Position numbers and translations under genes: made by a program. A stretch of DNA of 64,000 nt. It comes from Oncomelania hupensis. Lineage: Eukaryota; Mollusca; Gastropoda; Littorinimorpha; Pomatiopsidae. Numbering within the stretch: the first letter of the stretch is position 1; every line of letters starts with the position of its first letter. The DNA is taken from positions 40,350,056 through 40,414,055 of the forward strand of contig CM072511.1 of assembly GCA_036898135.1 (NCBI GenBank), given 5' to 3'. Below the pieces are notes generated by a model. That model ran no database searches. It had not been told where the DNA came from and saw only the letters and a program-made list of their open reading frames with translations. This document shows positions 23,498-35,496 of the stretch, in pieces.

Positions 23498-25771
23498 ACA
23501 GACCGGGCCAAACATATAAATGTATTAAGATTCCCAACGTCTCGTAAGAGGCGACTAACAAGGGTGATGTCAGCACGGCATCACTGGACAAAAGTCTTAC
23601 ACACAGAAATCACCCGCCAGGACGAAGAAACCTCACGTTCCTCCGGGTTCAACGATCACGTGCTCGGGGTCAAGGCGAACCACATTGTTCTGTTCGACCT
23701 GGACAAACTGTAAGTCCCGGAGGTGGAAGAAATATTTCAAACCACAATTGGAGGAAAATTTACAACACTGCTCATTTTGGGAGCTGGTGAAGTAGATGTC
23801 AATACCTTGACGACCACCTTTAACTCAGCTGTGACATATACTGTAACTGAGATCCTTGGCAAGCACCGCCCAAAAAAGAAACCGTGGATCACACCTGAAC
23901 TTTTGTACCTATGTGATAAACGAAGAGAGATGAAACAGGAAAAAGAACACCTCAAATGGGAGCTGATGCCTACCGAAAAATCAACAATGACATCCAAAAA
24001 GGCAAGCGCACAGCAAAGGAGAACTGGATAAAAGAGCGATGCCAGAAAATAGAGAACAGTCTGAACAAGAACAGCACTAAGGCCTACCAGACTGTGAAGC
24101 GGCTGAACAGTGTTAAACAGTCCAAGGTCCCCACGATCCAAAGCAAATCTGGCATATGCCTTACAGAAGAACAAGAAGTCTTGGGTAGATGGACAGAGTA
24201 CTGCTCATCACATACCAAACGGAGACCCATCAGTATTAGCATGTCCTCAGAACAGAGAAGAAGAATAAATCCTCTCAATTCTCCGAGAAAAAATTGAGGC
24301 AGCAGTGCAATCACTGACGAAAGGAAAGTCAGCAGGAGTGGACAACATACCCGCGAAATTGCTTCAGGCAGGAGAAAATGCGATGATTGACGTCCTCACC
24401 ATTATCTTTAACAATATCTGGCAGAGTGGGGAGTGGCCTACACCATGGACTCAGGTGCTTTCATCACCCTTTCCAAAAGTAACCTTCAGGAGTGTGAAAA
24501 TTACCGCACCGTCAGCCTCATCTGCCATCCCAGCAAGGTCCTCCTGAAAATAATACTCAACAGGTTGAAACCCCAAGCTGAGCAAATCATAGCTGCAAAG
24601 CAAGCAGGATTCAGGGCAGGGCGAAGTACCGCTGAACAGATTTTCAACCTCAGAACAATCTGCGAGAAATACCTACAGCACCAACAACATCTATATGACG
24701 TGTTTGTAGACTTCAAGAAAGCGTTTGACCGAGTCTGGCATGCAACTCTGTGGGCAACCATGAGCTATAAAATTATTGAAGTCATCAAAAGCCTGTATGA
24801 CAAGGCTACCAGTGCAGTCCTCCACAACAGCGCCATCGGAAACTGGTTCAGAACAACAATCGGTGTGCGGCTACTCTCTCCAAAACTCTTCAACATCTTC
24901 TTAGAGCGCACCATGTCTGATGCCCTTGCAGATCACGAAGGCACAGTCAGAATAGGGGGTACAACAATCTCCAACCTCCATTTTGCGGATGACATTGGAG
25001 AATTGGCTGGAGAAAACCAAGAACTTGAACAGCTGGTACTAAGGCTAGATACCACCTCCAGAGCCTATGAAATGGAAATAAGTGCAGAGAAAACCAAAAT
25101 GATTGCCAACAATACCAATGGCATCAACATGGACATCAAAGTCCAAGGCCAATCCCTCGACATAGTGCATAGCTTCAAATATTTAGGAGCCATTGTATAC
25201 GTATCAGACAATGGGTCCCGACACGAAGTCCTCTCCAGGACCCACAAACAACTGCTGCCCTGACAAGGTTGAAGCCCATTTGAAAAGACAGGACCGTCAG
25301 TCTACATTCCAAGGTAAGACTGCTGCACTCCCTTGTCATCTCCATCTTCCTATACGCTTGCGAAACATAGACACTCACAGCAGATCTACAACGAAGAATA
25401 CAAAGCATGGAGATGAGGTGCTACAGAAGACTTCTGGGCATTTCCTATACCCAGCACATCACCAACAACAAAGCCATTGGATAACACGATGATATATTCG
25501 GAAACTCCGATGGTATGGACATGTCATCAGAGCAGCAGACCTTCAAAAGACCAACCTGCAAGACACGGTGCAAGGAGGCAGAAGAAGAGGGAGGCAAAAA
25601 AGGGGTGGGAGGACAACATTTAGAATGGACTGACTTGACACTGAGCGAAACCATGTGAGTTGCTTTGAACAGAGAAGGATGAAGTACGCTGGTTAAACGA
25701 TCATCTGTGGTGCACCAACGACCTTCGATTTACGGGATAGGATAGGATAGAATAGGATAGGATAAGACCAA
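23498..25771 (+). pseudogene. Decayed RTE-type LINE copy lacking the endonuclease
   Basis: The 5' leader (TCGTAAGAGGCGACTAACA near 23541) and the first coding residues are followed directly by FDLDKL from after the endonuclease, so about 1 kb coding for the endonuclease is deleted. The linker and reverse transcriptase follow in several frames (23723-24031, 23956-24297, 24305-24547, 24433-25263), with frameshifts and a small deletion in the [10 protein letters not shown] motif. The FADDI motif remains. It ends in a GATAG tail near 25736-25771. Not functional. Confidence 0.88.
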
Positions 25772-25891
25772 GGGGGTGAGAGGGGCTGGTGAGAAGGTGC
25801 GAGGAAGGTGTGTGTTGAGGGGGAGAGGGACGTAGCCCACTTTCCTCTGCAGGAACAGTTTGTGGGAAGGAGGAAGGCGATTTACGTTTGT

Positions 25892-26086
25892 TGTTGTTTG
25901 TAGATTATAGTCACACGACACTTTCGCAGATAGGTGACTACTGGACCGATTTATACTGACACCAGCGGGCCAGTTGTTGGTAAAGGGGAAAATAATATGA
26001 TCACACGTTGACCAATCCGGGATTCGAACCAGCGACCTTTCGGTTACTAGCAAGACGCTCTTACCAACTGAGCTACCCGGCCCCTC
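25892..26086 (-). repeat. tRNA-derived SINE copy 1
   Basis: On the minus strand it starts GGGGCCGGGTAGCTCAGTTGG (A box) and has B box GGTTCGAATCC, then a non-tRNA body. It is flanked by the 12-bp target duplication ATTTACGTTTGT at 25880-25891 and 26087-26098. It is nearly identical to the copy at 53863-54063. This is not a tRNA gene: no acceptor stem closes after the B box. Confidence 0.9.
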
Positions 26087-26443
26087 ATTTACGTTTGTCT
26101 TTCCACTACTAACAGGAGAATGACAGCCTCGGCTAATCTCAGCTACGCAGTATGGGAGGAGAGCTGAAGTTCGGGAAGGAGAGAGAGACACAGGCTTCCA
26201 GAGTATCTGGACACGTCAGCTTCTATAACGGGCCAACTTAATTTAACACGTCTTTGTCTTTTATTATATAACAAGGTCTCAAAACTCCTGTCAGCGAAAA
26301 TCGCGAGTCATCGCAATCTTCAAATCTGTCTGAACGATTAGAAGATTTTTCTCGAAAGAAGGCGACTAGACTCAATCGATTCAACAGTGAGTCATGCAAA
26401 CATCCAAAGTAATAAGTACGCGCAGTCTATGTTCAAACCCGTT

Positions 26444-26632
26444 TCAGGGCCGGGTAGCTCAGTTGGTAGTGCGGCTTACAGTAACCGAAAGGTCCCTGGT
26501 TCGGATCCCGGGGTGGCCAACGTGCGACCATATTATTTTACCATTGCCATCAAATGGTTCGCTGGTGTCAGAATATTGTGACCAGTAGTCGCCTATACGC
26601 TCCGGTGTCGTGTGAGTATAATCTACAATTAA
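26444..26632 (+). repeat. tRNA-derived SINE copy 2
   Basis: Same family as 25892-26086, in the opposite orientation and more diverged. A box TAGCTCAGTTGG; B box changed to GGTTCGGATCC. The 11-bp duplication TCAAACCCGTT lies at 26433-26443 and 26633-26643. Confidence 0.88.
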
Positions 26633-26643
26633 TCAAACCCGTT

Positions 26644-27308
26644 CAATGTTTGTAATCTTCATTCATATAAGCCTAGATTTGAAAAATGCGATGACCCGCG
26701 ATTTTCGCTGATATGAGTTTTGAGACCTGGATATATATGTTATCGACAGTGTGTGAAATCCCGGTATTGTATAGAATGCCTAGGCATTCTATAGAATGCC
26801 TGATGGTGCATTCTGTACTTTATCTAGGCATTCTATCTAGGCATTCTATACTCGTTAGCCGCGCGCGTTTCCCGATATGGGCGCCTGTGGAGAGAAGTAA
26901 TACATTGCGTGTTTTGCTCTACCGATATCCATAACGGCGCGTTGAGTGGCTGATGTTTGGGGGGCGAAAAGAATTAATCTAAATAGCGTGCTTTTGCTCC
27001 GCTGGGAACCTATTAGCTAGTCAGAACAACCTGACAACAACAGAAATAGAAAATCAATGCTTATTTACCGCTTCACATCGCCACATCTGCTGTGGCAACT
27101 GGAATAATTCCTAGTGCGAAAGTGCACCTTTGTGTTAAGTTCTGGTTATTCTTCCGCGTTCAGTGTACCTTTTTCCCGTGCTTATAGCAGAGACAACATT
27201 GATTGCAATAAAGAACGAACACTAGCTAGGATATTTTTGAACCCTGGAAGTGCTACGTAAACTCCGATACCGAATCTGGTGGAAAACGCTAGAGAGAGTA
27301 GTTTGGTG

Positions 27309-27310
<2 letters not shown>
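26644..27310. other. Intergenic with a palindromic repeat
   Basis: No gene seen. A perfect 24-bp palindrome centred on GCCTAGGC lies at 26770-26793, followed by two further copies of the word CTAGGCATTCTAT at 26824-26849. Confidence 0.6.

Positions 27311-27369
<59 letters not shown>
27311..27369. repeat. (GA)n microsatellite
   Basis: Dinucleotide array of about 29 units, followed by more GA-rich sequence. Confidence 0.9.
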
Positions 27370-27374
<5 letters not shown>

Positions 27375-27651
27375 ATGGAAGAAAAGAGAGAGAGAGAGGT
27401 GGGATAAGTGGAATGGAGGTGGAAGACGGAGAGATGAATATAATGATGAGAAGAAGGAAGAGGAGGAGAATGATGAGCTTGAAATTAAATATTATACAGC
27501 GCATGTCCTCATAATTACAGTTCATGCTTTGATCACGCTCTGAAGGCATGAATGATGGAGAGAGAGAGGGTGGTAGAAGAGGGAGAGAGACAGACAGATA
27601 GACAGACAGACTAAACAGTCACACACGCATGTCCCTCGTCTACTTAAGACA

Positions 27652-28588
27652 TAGAATATACAGACCATAAAAAGTCAACTGAAATTAATGTTTTAGTATC
27701 TTCAGTCCAAGAGCACCTTGACAAAAAATATCCAATGCATTTGAAAGTGTATACTGACGGTTCTATTTTAGATAATATGGCAGGCGGTTCAGCATTCATT
27801 ATACCTGATTTAAAGATTCAAAAATCATTTTATATTGGAAAAAATAAATCTATCTTTACAGCCGAACTTATTGCTATTCTGATGGCACTTTTTTTTCTAT
27901 ATGATTTTCCACATACAATACGTCAAGTTTTGTTTTGTGTGGATTCTCAATCAGTGCTTAATGCCTTAAGTTCTTTAAAACTGAAAGTCAGATCAGACCT
28001 ACTTGCAGAAATTATTCATTTGATTCATTTTATGATTATTAGAGGATGCAATATCACCTTCACTTGGATACCGTCACATACCGGCATATATTATAATGAA
28101 AGAGTTGATGCTGCTGCCAAATCAGGAGCTCAACAATCAATGCAATATGTCCATCTTGAAATTCCTCTTTCAATTAATGAATATATATCAACTTTAATGG
28201 CACTAGAACATAAAAATATAATATTAACACTTTGACTAATAACACAAAATCATTCATGCAATTTGATATTAAGAAAGTTCTAGATTTCTGTCAAATAAAA
28301 AATATTAACCCCTTTCATGTAAGGAGAATAATGTCCCTAATGTATCGATGGAAATGTAATGCATTTAGAACCAAATACGTTAAACATGTTTTATGTTGTT
28401 GTAATGATATTATTTCCCAGAAACATATACTTTCGTGCCCTGTATTACAACAACATTTACCGGTTCTGCAATCAAATACTGAAGCTGCTATCTTTAATAG
28501 TCCACAGCTGTTGTATGAACTGTTTAATTCTTTGTTAGATATTCCTTTAGGGACAGTTTTGTAGTTGTGTGTTTTTTTTTTGTTGTTG

Positions 28589-28620
<32 letters not shown>

Positions 28621-28929
28621 ATGATTTTTTTGTTTATAACGAAATTCAAAATCGATAAATATGTTCATCTGTATATATATATGTGTGTATGTATGTGTGT
28701 GCATTTATGTATATATTTATTATTATTATTTTTGTTTTTATTATTTTTCATTATTATTTAATTATTATTATTATTATTATCACTATGCTAACATATACTT
28801 GTCCTTGCGTGGTTGTATGTTATGTGAGTGTCTTTGTGGGCATGTGTGTCTGTAAGGGAACGGATGAGTGAGTGAAAGATCGTCTAAAATCACAAATTGT
28901 GTAAAGACGTAAAATGAAATAAATAAAAA
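27652..28929 (+). mobile_element. 5'-truncated RNase H LINE
   Basis: Flanked by the 13-bp duplication TCTACTTAAGACA (27639-27651 and 28930-28942). The coding region is open right up to the 5' boundary, as expected for truncated reverse transcription, and the 3' end is AAATAAATAAAAA after a pyrimidine-rich 3' UTR with a T run. The family differs from the RTE-type LINEs because it has an RNase H domain. Confidence 0.88.
27654..28564 (+). pseudogene. RNase H and C-terminal domain of a non-LTR retrotransposon, frameshifted
   Basis: The first frame (to 28235) is a ribonuclease H domain with the expected acidic residues: YTDGS, TAELIAI, VDSQS and the final DAAAK, plus FTWIPSHTG. Such domains degrade the RNA of RNA-DNA hybrids in I/jockey-type LINEs. 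A second frame (about 28232-28564) holds the following C-terminal segment with a C-x-H-x-C type motif (CNDIISQKHILSCP). The two overlap at 28232, consistent with one indel. The reverse transcriptase and endonuclease are missing because of 5' truncation. Confidence 0.8.
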
Positions 28930-28942
28930 TCTACTTAAGACA

Positions 28943-29303
28943 GACTGTCTAAACAGTCACGCAAGCATGTCCCGGTCTACCTCAAATTTTGTATTTTGAC
29001 AAATTGATGCAAAACAATAAAATCCAAATGTTAATATAAGGCATAACGTGTGTAGTTTATGTGTGTGATTTCGTTAACGTTAAATGTCTTTCGAGGAAAA
29101 TGGGTGCATGCAAGTAGATATAGGCTACTCAAATGCAGACAGTTATATACATGTAAAGACAGACAAAACTTTAAATGCAGTCGGTAATTTCTTAAAACTA
29201 AAGCCAAATATATCGGCATAATGGCTTCGTAGCCAATTGGTTCCATGCTATAATTTCATGTCATCATATGACTATAATAATATCATACCGATATGCCTGT
29301 AGC
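28943..29303. other. Flank holding a second copy of the target repeat
   Basis: Immediately after the right target duplication, 28943-28985 repeats the roughly 40-bp sequence found before the left one (TAAACAGTCAC, GCATGTCCC, GTCTAC). The LINE therefore landed in a two-copy tandem repeat. The remainder to 29303 shows nothing. Confidence 0.5.
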
Positions 29304-29855
29304 TAGAGCTGGGTACCGTGGGTCAAAGTCGTATCGGTATTACCGCGGTCGGTAGTTTTAGGTCGTATCGGTATTTCGTACCGGTATACCGCGATTTTAA
29401 GTTTTACAATCAAATGGAATATGCATGGCACTGACAGTAATGACCGACGCAAAAAAAAAGATTGTCATATACCTTTAAAAGACTTTCAAAGAACCACATT
29501 TTCATAGAAACTGAAGCTTTATTTTTGCTTGAACGCCTTCAAAACAAATTATGATAAATCACTGTTTAGGGGTGTCGGTTAGCGCAGTGGTTGGAGCACT
29601 CGCTACTGTGTCGCAAGTTAAGCACCGTCCAATGCGGTTAGCACTTGGATGGGTGACCGCAAAACGTGAAGCGACAAATAACAACGCCCCCAGTAGGCTC
29701 GCTCTCTGGGCGGACAAGATGTCGCCCACTGTCGCGTTATGCGTTGTCAGATTTCCCAGTAAACCGGACTTTGGACACCCGCACCGGTATACCGTACCGT
29801 CGCGTTTCCGAACCTGAATACAGCAGTTACTTATCTTTAAAACCGTCCAGCCCTA
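29304..29855. mobile_element. hAT-type non-autonomous element (MITE)
   Basis: The termini are TAGAGCTGGGTACCG on the left and CGTCCAGCCCTA on the right (reverse complement TAGGGCTGGACG), flanked by the 8-bp duplication CCTGTAGC at 29296-29303 and 29856-29863. Terminal TAG and 8-bp duplications are hAT features. Subterminal GTATCGGTATT / CCGGTATACCG repeats occur on both sides. There is no transposase. A tRNA/5S-type SINE sits inside. Confidence 0.82.
29567..29700 (+). repeat. tRNA/5S rRNA-like SINE head, inside the hAT MITE
   Basis: It opens GGGGTGTCGGTTAGCGCAG, with a tRNA-type A box (TTAGCGCAGTGG). It then carries AAGTTAAGCACCGTCC and GTTAGCACTTGGATGGGTGACC-like sequence (split here as GTTAGCACTTGG and ATGGGTGACC), which match the 3' internal promoter half of 5S rRNA. 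The 3' body seen in the 35984-36282 copy is lost or replaced after about 29700. Not a 5S gene: the first half of 5S is absent. Confidence 0.75.
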
Positions 29856-29863
29856 CCTGTAGC

Positions 29864-30884
29864 TAAAATAATATGTACACAATATTGTGTTGTGCATGTT
29901 CAATGAAAGTTTCTTTTTTTTTTTTAAATAAATATTGAGGATTGCTATGGACTAAGACACAACGACTTATTGGCGGTGAATGATTGGCGAGGAGGTGAAG
30001 ACTGAATTTGCATACAGATGGAGACAGATTACATTACATGACATGATTATTGCTTTAGGTCCAGCGGACTCTTCCGAGCCAAATAAGGACTTGACAACCC
30101 CCGATCCGCATAAAAGATCTGCTGAAACAACCCTAGTGATAAAACTGAAAGCTCTCCACCAGCCAGTGACTTTACAATAAAGACATCCCACGCAGGGGAC
30201 GCTGAGGCTGTACTCTAATTTATGGAACCCCCGTTTACAAACACAAAATAGAATACAAACATCATTATAAATTATCAACAACGCACATGTGCATATAAAA
30301 TGCCTACATTGCTAAATAATATCATATGAAGCCCTAGTGACCACCTGGCAGAAAGCGTCCAATATTCCCAAGCTGATCCAACAGACCTCATACGCAAATA
30401 AGGAGTCTTGTCCCGGAAGAGTTTTCAAGAAAAAAGGTAGGTGACTGGTCTAGCGAAGAAAAAGATAGTATAGCAGATTGATAGAACAGAGCAGGAATGA
30501 GAAAGAGCAAATAAGAAAGACAACGACAGTGGGAATTTAAAGCACTAAATTTCCAGAAAGTGGGGATACTATTTATACTGAAACCCCCGGCACCCCAACG
30601 GGGGTATGGAGACAGATAAAAACATCGTTGCAGTTTGTAAAGGTTTTGTGTACACAGCCGTTAAATATTTTCTCCGCGTAGCTGTGGTAAACTAGGCTAT
30701 TTTTCTCCCATATCATTAAACTGTTTGCACTATGCTTACCCCGCTCACAATCACGCTAAGGTTATCTGTGCAATCAACGTCGTCGCCTTCGGTGTGGTCG
30801 TCATCGTTGTCATCCTCAGCAGCAGCAACAGCAATAGCACCACCACCGTTATCATCACCATCACCATTAAAATCCTCTTCCTCC
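29864..30884. other. Intergenic, nothing recognised
   Basis: No gene or element boundary could be supported. Confidence 0.35.
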
Positions 30885-30888
30885 TCCA

Positions 30889-30949
<61 letters not shown>

Positions 30950-31125
30950 GTCGTCGTCGTCGTCGTCGTCGTCATCATCATCATCAGCATCAACAACATT
31001 ATCATCAACACTTCCATAATTATCATCATCATCATCGTCGTCGTCGCGTCTTTGTCATCATCATCATCTTCGTAGTCATCGTCGTCGCTCCGTCGTCATC
31101 ATCATCATAATCACAACCACCACCA

Positions 31126-31156
<31 letters not shown>

Positions 31157-31480
31157 TTCATCATCACCACCACCACCACATGATCATCATTATCATCATC
31201 ATCTTCGTCATCGTCGTCGCCATCGCGTTATCATCATCACCACCACCATTAGCAGTCCACCACCACATGGTCATCATCATCAGCATCATCATTTTAATCA
31301 TCATCACCTCCACATCATCCTCCTTCTCATCATCCTAATCATCATCATCATCATCAACAACACCTCCCCTACGTCATCCACATCATCTACATTCTCCTCC
31401 TCCGCATCATTTACCTCCTCCTCCTCCTTATCCCCCTCTTCCTCCTCCTAATCATCATCATCATCATCATCATCACGACC
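30885..31480. repeat. Long degenerate (CAT)n-rich tract
   Basis: About 600 bases of CAT units mixed with CGT, CAC and CCT units. Frames through it give poly-Ser, poly-Ile or poly-Met strings and are not genes. Confidence 0.9.
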
Positions 31481-32290
31481 ATACCACTATCATGATTATC
31501 GCCATCCTCCTCCACCTTCTTCCTTCTCTTCCTCCTCCTCAATAATTGGCCACCTTCTCAGTAATCGTCTGTGGGCAGGCAGCATGCAGTAAATTCTTGA
31601 GAAGAACGAAATAATGAATGTCCTATAGCTCTCTCTGTGTTAAGCCTTCTTCTGCATATTGCAATCAAATTAAGATGAAAGCTGCTTTTGAAGTACTGGT
31701 AGGTCTACCTGTTCTCAAAGTCGCCTCCGACGAGTTAAATCCCATGCACATTCCAGAAAACCCCTACACACCCTCCCCCTTTTGCTGTTCATCAACCTTG
31801 ACCTCTCCCTTACCATCCTTCCCTTTTGCTCCACCAAACCCTATCCCCTCCCCCCTTTTTCTCCCCTTCCGCCCTCAGCATGGATAAGCTGCACCTTACA
31901 AGTGGACATCATCATCATCATACTCAACAGAAGAAACTTTTTTTTTTGAAACTTTTTTTTATTAGGGATAAAGATTTTAGACTAATAAGAAGTCTAATCT
32001 TCCAATCTGTCCCTTAACAAATTAACATAATAAATAACCTTTAACATTAACTTGGAAATCATAGAAATCACACACACATGCACTCACACACATGCACACA
32101 CAATCACAACATCTTCTTCATCATTATCTTTAAACAATGTTAGGCAACCACCACCCTTCCTATCCCTCACCCTCATAATAATAATACAAAAAACAATAAT
32201 CATAACAACAATGATAATAACAATAATAATAACAACAATAATAATAATTATTATAATTAATATTATTATTATCATCATCATTACTATTAC
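31481..32290. other. Intergenic, simple-sequence rich
   Basis: Contains pyrimidine-rich sequence, CA runs (32070-32105) and an AAT/AAC-rich stretch (32174-32290) that probably marks the 3' end of the adjoining minus-strand LINE. No gene seen. Confidence 0.4.
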
Positions 32291-34925
32291 TATCATACTA
32301 CAATGTCATGAAAAACTGTGTTGTCATATAAAAAATATCAGTTTTATAATTAATTTTGCAGATGTTTGCATAGGTTATTTTTGAAAGAAAATATTGTGGT
32401 GCAATGTTTACACTCCAGAGGAAGAGAGTTCCATACAGCAGCTCCATTAAATGATAGGCTATTTTTGTATAAATCAATGCGAGGGAGGGGTAGTTTATAA
32501 TTATAAAGTCTATGCCCAAGAACTGGCTTAGTAAAAATTATATCAAGATATGCTGGTGTTTTTCCATGTGTGATTTTGAACATAAGGATAGCTGTATTAA
32601 ATACAAATTGTTGTTGAAGTGGGAGTATTCGGAGTGCTTTGTATTTCTCAGTAGTTGGAATATCTGTATTTATATTATAAGACTTATAGAGTATCTTGAT
32701 TGCTCTTTTATGAAGACTGTTTAGCGGTTTAATTTGCGCCTCACTTGCATTACACCAAACAGTTGATGCATAATTAAAATGAGACATACAGTGGGCATAG
32801 AAAAAAGATTTCAATGCACCAACCGTAACAAAATGTCTAAGTTTATTTAGAAGGAAAAGGTATTTAGAATTTTTTTTACAGATATGGTTAATGTGTGACC
32901 GCCAGGTAAAATCATCATCAATGATTACGCGTAGCACTTTATGTTCACGAACTTGATCAATACTGTACGACCCTAAGTTTAGATGAAGGCAAAAAGATCC
33001 ATTTTTACGTTTTTGTCTTGTCGTGAGAAGCATACTTTTGCTTTTATTAGGATTTAATTTCATTCTATTGTTGTCACACCAGTTGTCAATTTCATTTATG
33101 CTTATTTGAAGACTTAGTTCTACCTGTTGTAGATTTTTTATTATGAGTATGAAGGGATGAATCATCAGCAAATAGGTCAAGGTTAACATTTTGTGTGAGA
33201 AAAAGGGGCATATCATTGATAAATATACAAAATAAAATAGGACCAAGAATCGATCCTTGAGGAACTCCACAAGTGACATCTCCAGGAGACGAAAATGAAC
33301 CATTAGTATATACTGACTGGTGCCTGTTTGATAAATATGATTTAAAAAATAATACAGATGCAGAGTTTTGAAAATAGTAGGTTAGCTTATTAATTAGGAT
33401 ATCATGGTTAACTAAATCAAATGCCTTTTTAAGGTCAAGAAAAACTGCCCCTACAATGTCTTGCTTGTTTATAGCATTAAGCTAAACATCACAAAGATGG
33501 GAGAGCGCTGTTTGACAAGAGTGGTTAGGTCTGAAGCCAGACTGAAAAGGATGAAAAAGAGCATTATTTTCTAAATATTTCATAAGGTTAATATGAATAT
33601 ATCTTTCCAAAGGTTTAGATAGAACAGGCAGAATGGAAATCGGTCGAAAGTTGTCAAGAATTGAAGTATCACTTGTTTTAGGTAAAGGTATTACTTTAGC
33701 TTCTTTAAATATTGAGGGAAACTGATTTTGTTCAATGCATAGATTATAGATGTAGGTTAAAGGTTTAATAATATATGGAAGAGACAATTTTATAATGAAC
33801 GCATTTAAATTATAGATGTCCAGAGACTTTTTATTTTTCATTTGTAATATTAAAGAAGTTACTTCATGTTCAGTTAACCGAGGTATAATAAATGAGGCAG
33901 ATTCATGAAGTTTGCTTCTGCAAAACTGGTTGATCCTATCATATATCATTGCATCTGTGTTTGTGTTTGCGTTATTAGATGTAATAATAGAGTCAGTCCA
34001 TGAAAGGAAATATTTATTAAATTCATCATTAGTGAACAGATATTGATTTATTTTTCTTGTTCGAGATTTTTGCAAAATTCGTTCATTGCTTGCCAAATAC
34101 AAGTTATATTAGTGTTTTCGGTTGATAATAAAGTTTGGAAATATTTTTTCTTCGCATTTCGTACAAGAGTAAGGACTTTATTACGTTGCTTTTTATACAG
34201 ATCAAACTGTTTTTGTTTTTTAAGTCTGTCACGCAAGGACATGGCAGCCTTAATTTCAGTATTCATCCAGGTGGGTATTGACACATGTTTAACCCTCTTC
34301 CTCCTGAGTGGAGCATGTGCATTGACGACAGAAAGCAATAGTTTCAAAAATATTTTGGCTGCTTCATTAGGGTTATTACATGCTCTTAAATTGATAAAAT
34401 CAATTAAACTTAAGTCCTGTAAATATGCGGACTTATCAAAATTCTTAAAGTTTCTATACATAATGTAGGTGTGTCCTTTGAACTGTGGCTTTGGAAGCTG
34501 GCATGAACATTTGCAAATAATGGCAGTATGATCACTGACAGAAACGTCAGACGTGAAAGCAGCAGAAATTATATTATGATTGTTATGGTATATATGATCA
34601 AGAAGAGTTGACTTTGTTTCAGTTACTCTTGTCGGTTCCTGAATAAACTGAGTTATACCAAGCAAGTTTGTTATTGTGTTCCAGTGTGATTGAGACTGTA
34701 AAAGATTAATGTTAAAGTCTCCTAATATAATAAAGTTTAAATTGCAAGCATTGACTTTGTCCATCATTTGTAAAAAAATTACTGAACCAGTCGCAGTTGC
34801 TGGCAGGATTTCTGTAGATAAATCCTATCAGAGGATCGTTCTGCCCCGTAATCAATTGTCCATTATTTGGAATTCATTTAGCAAAAGCTCATTATTCATC
34901 TTTAAAATGTGCATTAATTAAATCT
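32291..34925 (-). pseudogene. Decayed CR1/jockey-group LINE
   Basis: On the minus strand the order is an endonuclease remnant (34767-34925 in broken frames), endonuclease C-terminus and linker (34048-34767, with ILGDFNINLL and SDHTAI), reverse transcriptase N-terminal half (33482-34102, with VIPLPK and FRPISILPVLSK), and the RT core with FLDLKKAFD, GVPQGSILGPILF and LFADDSS in a frame interrupted by a stop at about 33482. The C-terminal domain (32350-33303) carries HFNYASTVWC and LNSLHKRAIKILY. Frameshifts occur near 34070 and 33140. The C-terminal motifs fit the CR1/L2/jockey superfamily and not RTE. The 5' part of the endonuclease is missing. Not functional. Confidence 0.85.
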
Positions 34926-35457
34926 CAAGTCCAAATAGAGATGAAGAAAATAGTACGAAAGAGGAGGCGAACGACGACAAAAAAGAAGAGTGTGGTCATT
35001 GGCTACCGCTGCTGCTTCTGCTGCTGCTGCTGATGATGATGTGGTCGCTGATGCCATTTGCTGCTGCTGAATTTGATCCTGCTGTTGTCTCTAATGCTGA
35101 TGCTATTAATGGTGATGATGCCTCTGTTGCTGCAGATGATGATGATAATAATACATACCTTGCATTTACCTCTGGTGGGCGATTTGCAACGTGTAATGCA
35201 ACTCTGTGCTCATTAAGGTGTATTACTACATAATGAAATCTGACGCTTGGATAGGAGGGGCATAAATCGTGATGCGTGATGTCTGTCCTCTTATTTCTGC
35301 GTATAAGCTGAAAATAGCTATAGTACGCTTATGCTTTTTGCATTTCCAGACGTATCTGGAATTGATTTAAAATGATCGAGAATCACAACGAACCAAATGT
35401 TGGCCGGTCCGTCCGCCGGCCCATCGCGCGCCCTACCTCAAGAAAAATTAGACGTTC

Positions 35458-35496
<39 letters not shown>

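Noticed and set aside
26446..26520. Possible tRNA gene
   Set aside because: A and B boxes are present, but the stem structure is broken and the sequence continues as a SINE with target duplications. The same applies to 26015-26085, 53995-54063, 57420-57523 and 63120-63208.
29609..29665. Possible 5S rRNA gene
   Set aside because: Only the 3' promoter half of 5S is recognisable and it is fused to a tRNA-like head, so it is a SINE.
30725..31075. Overlapping long frames on both strands
   Set aside because: Translations of CAT/CGT repeats with no domain content.
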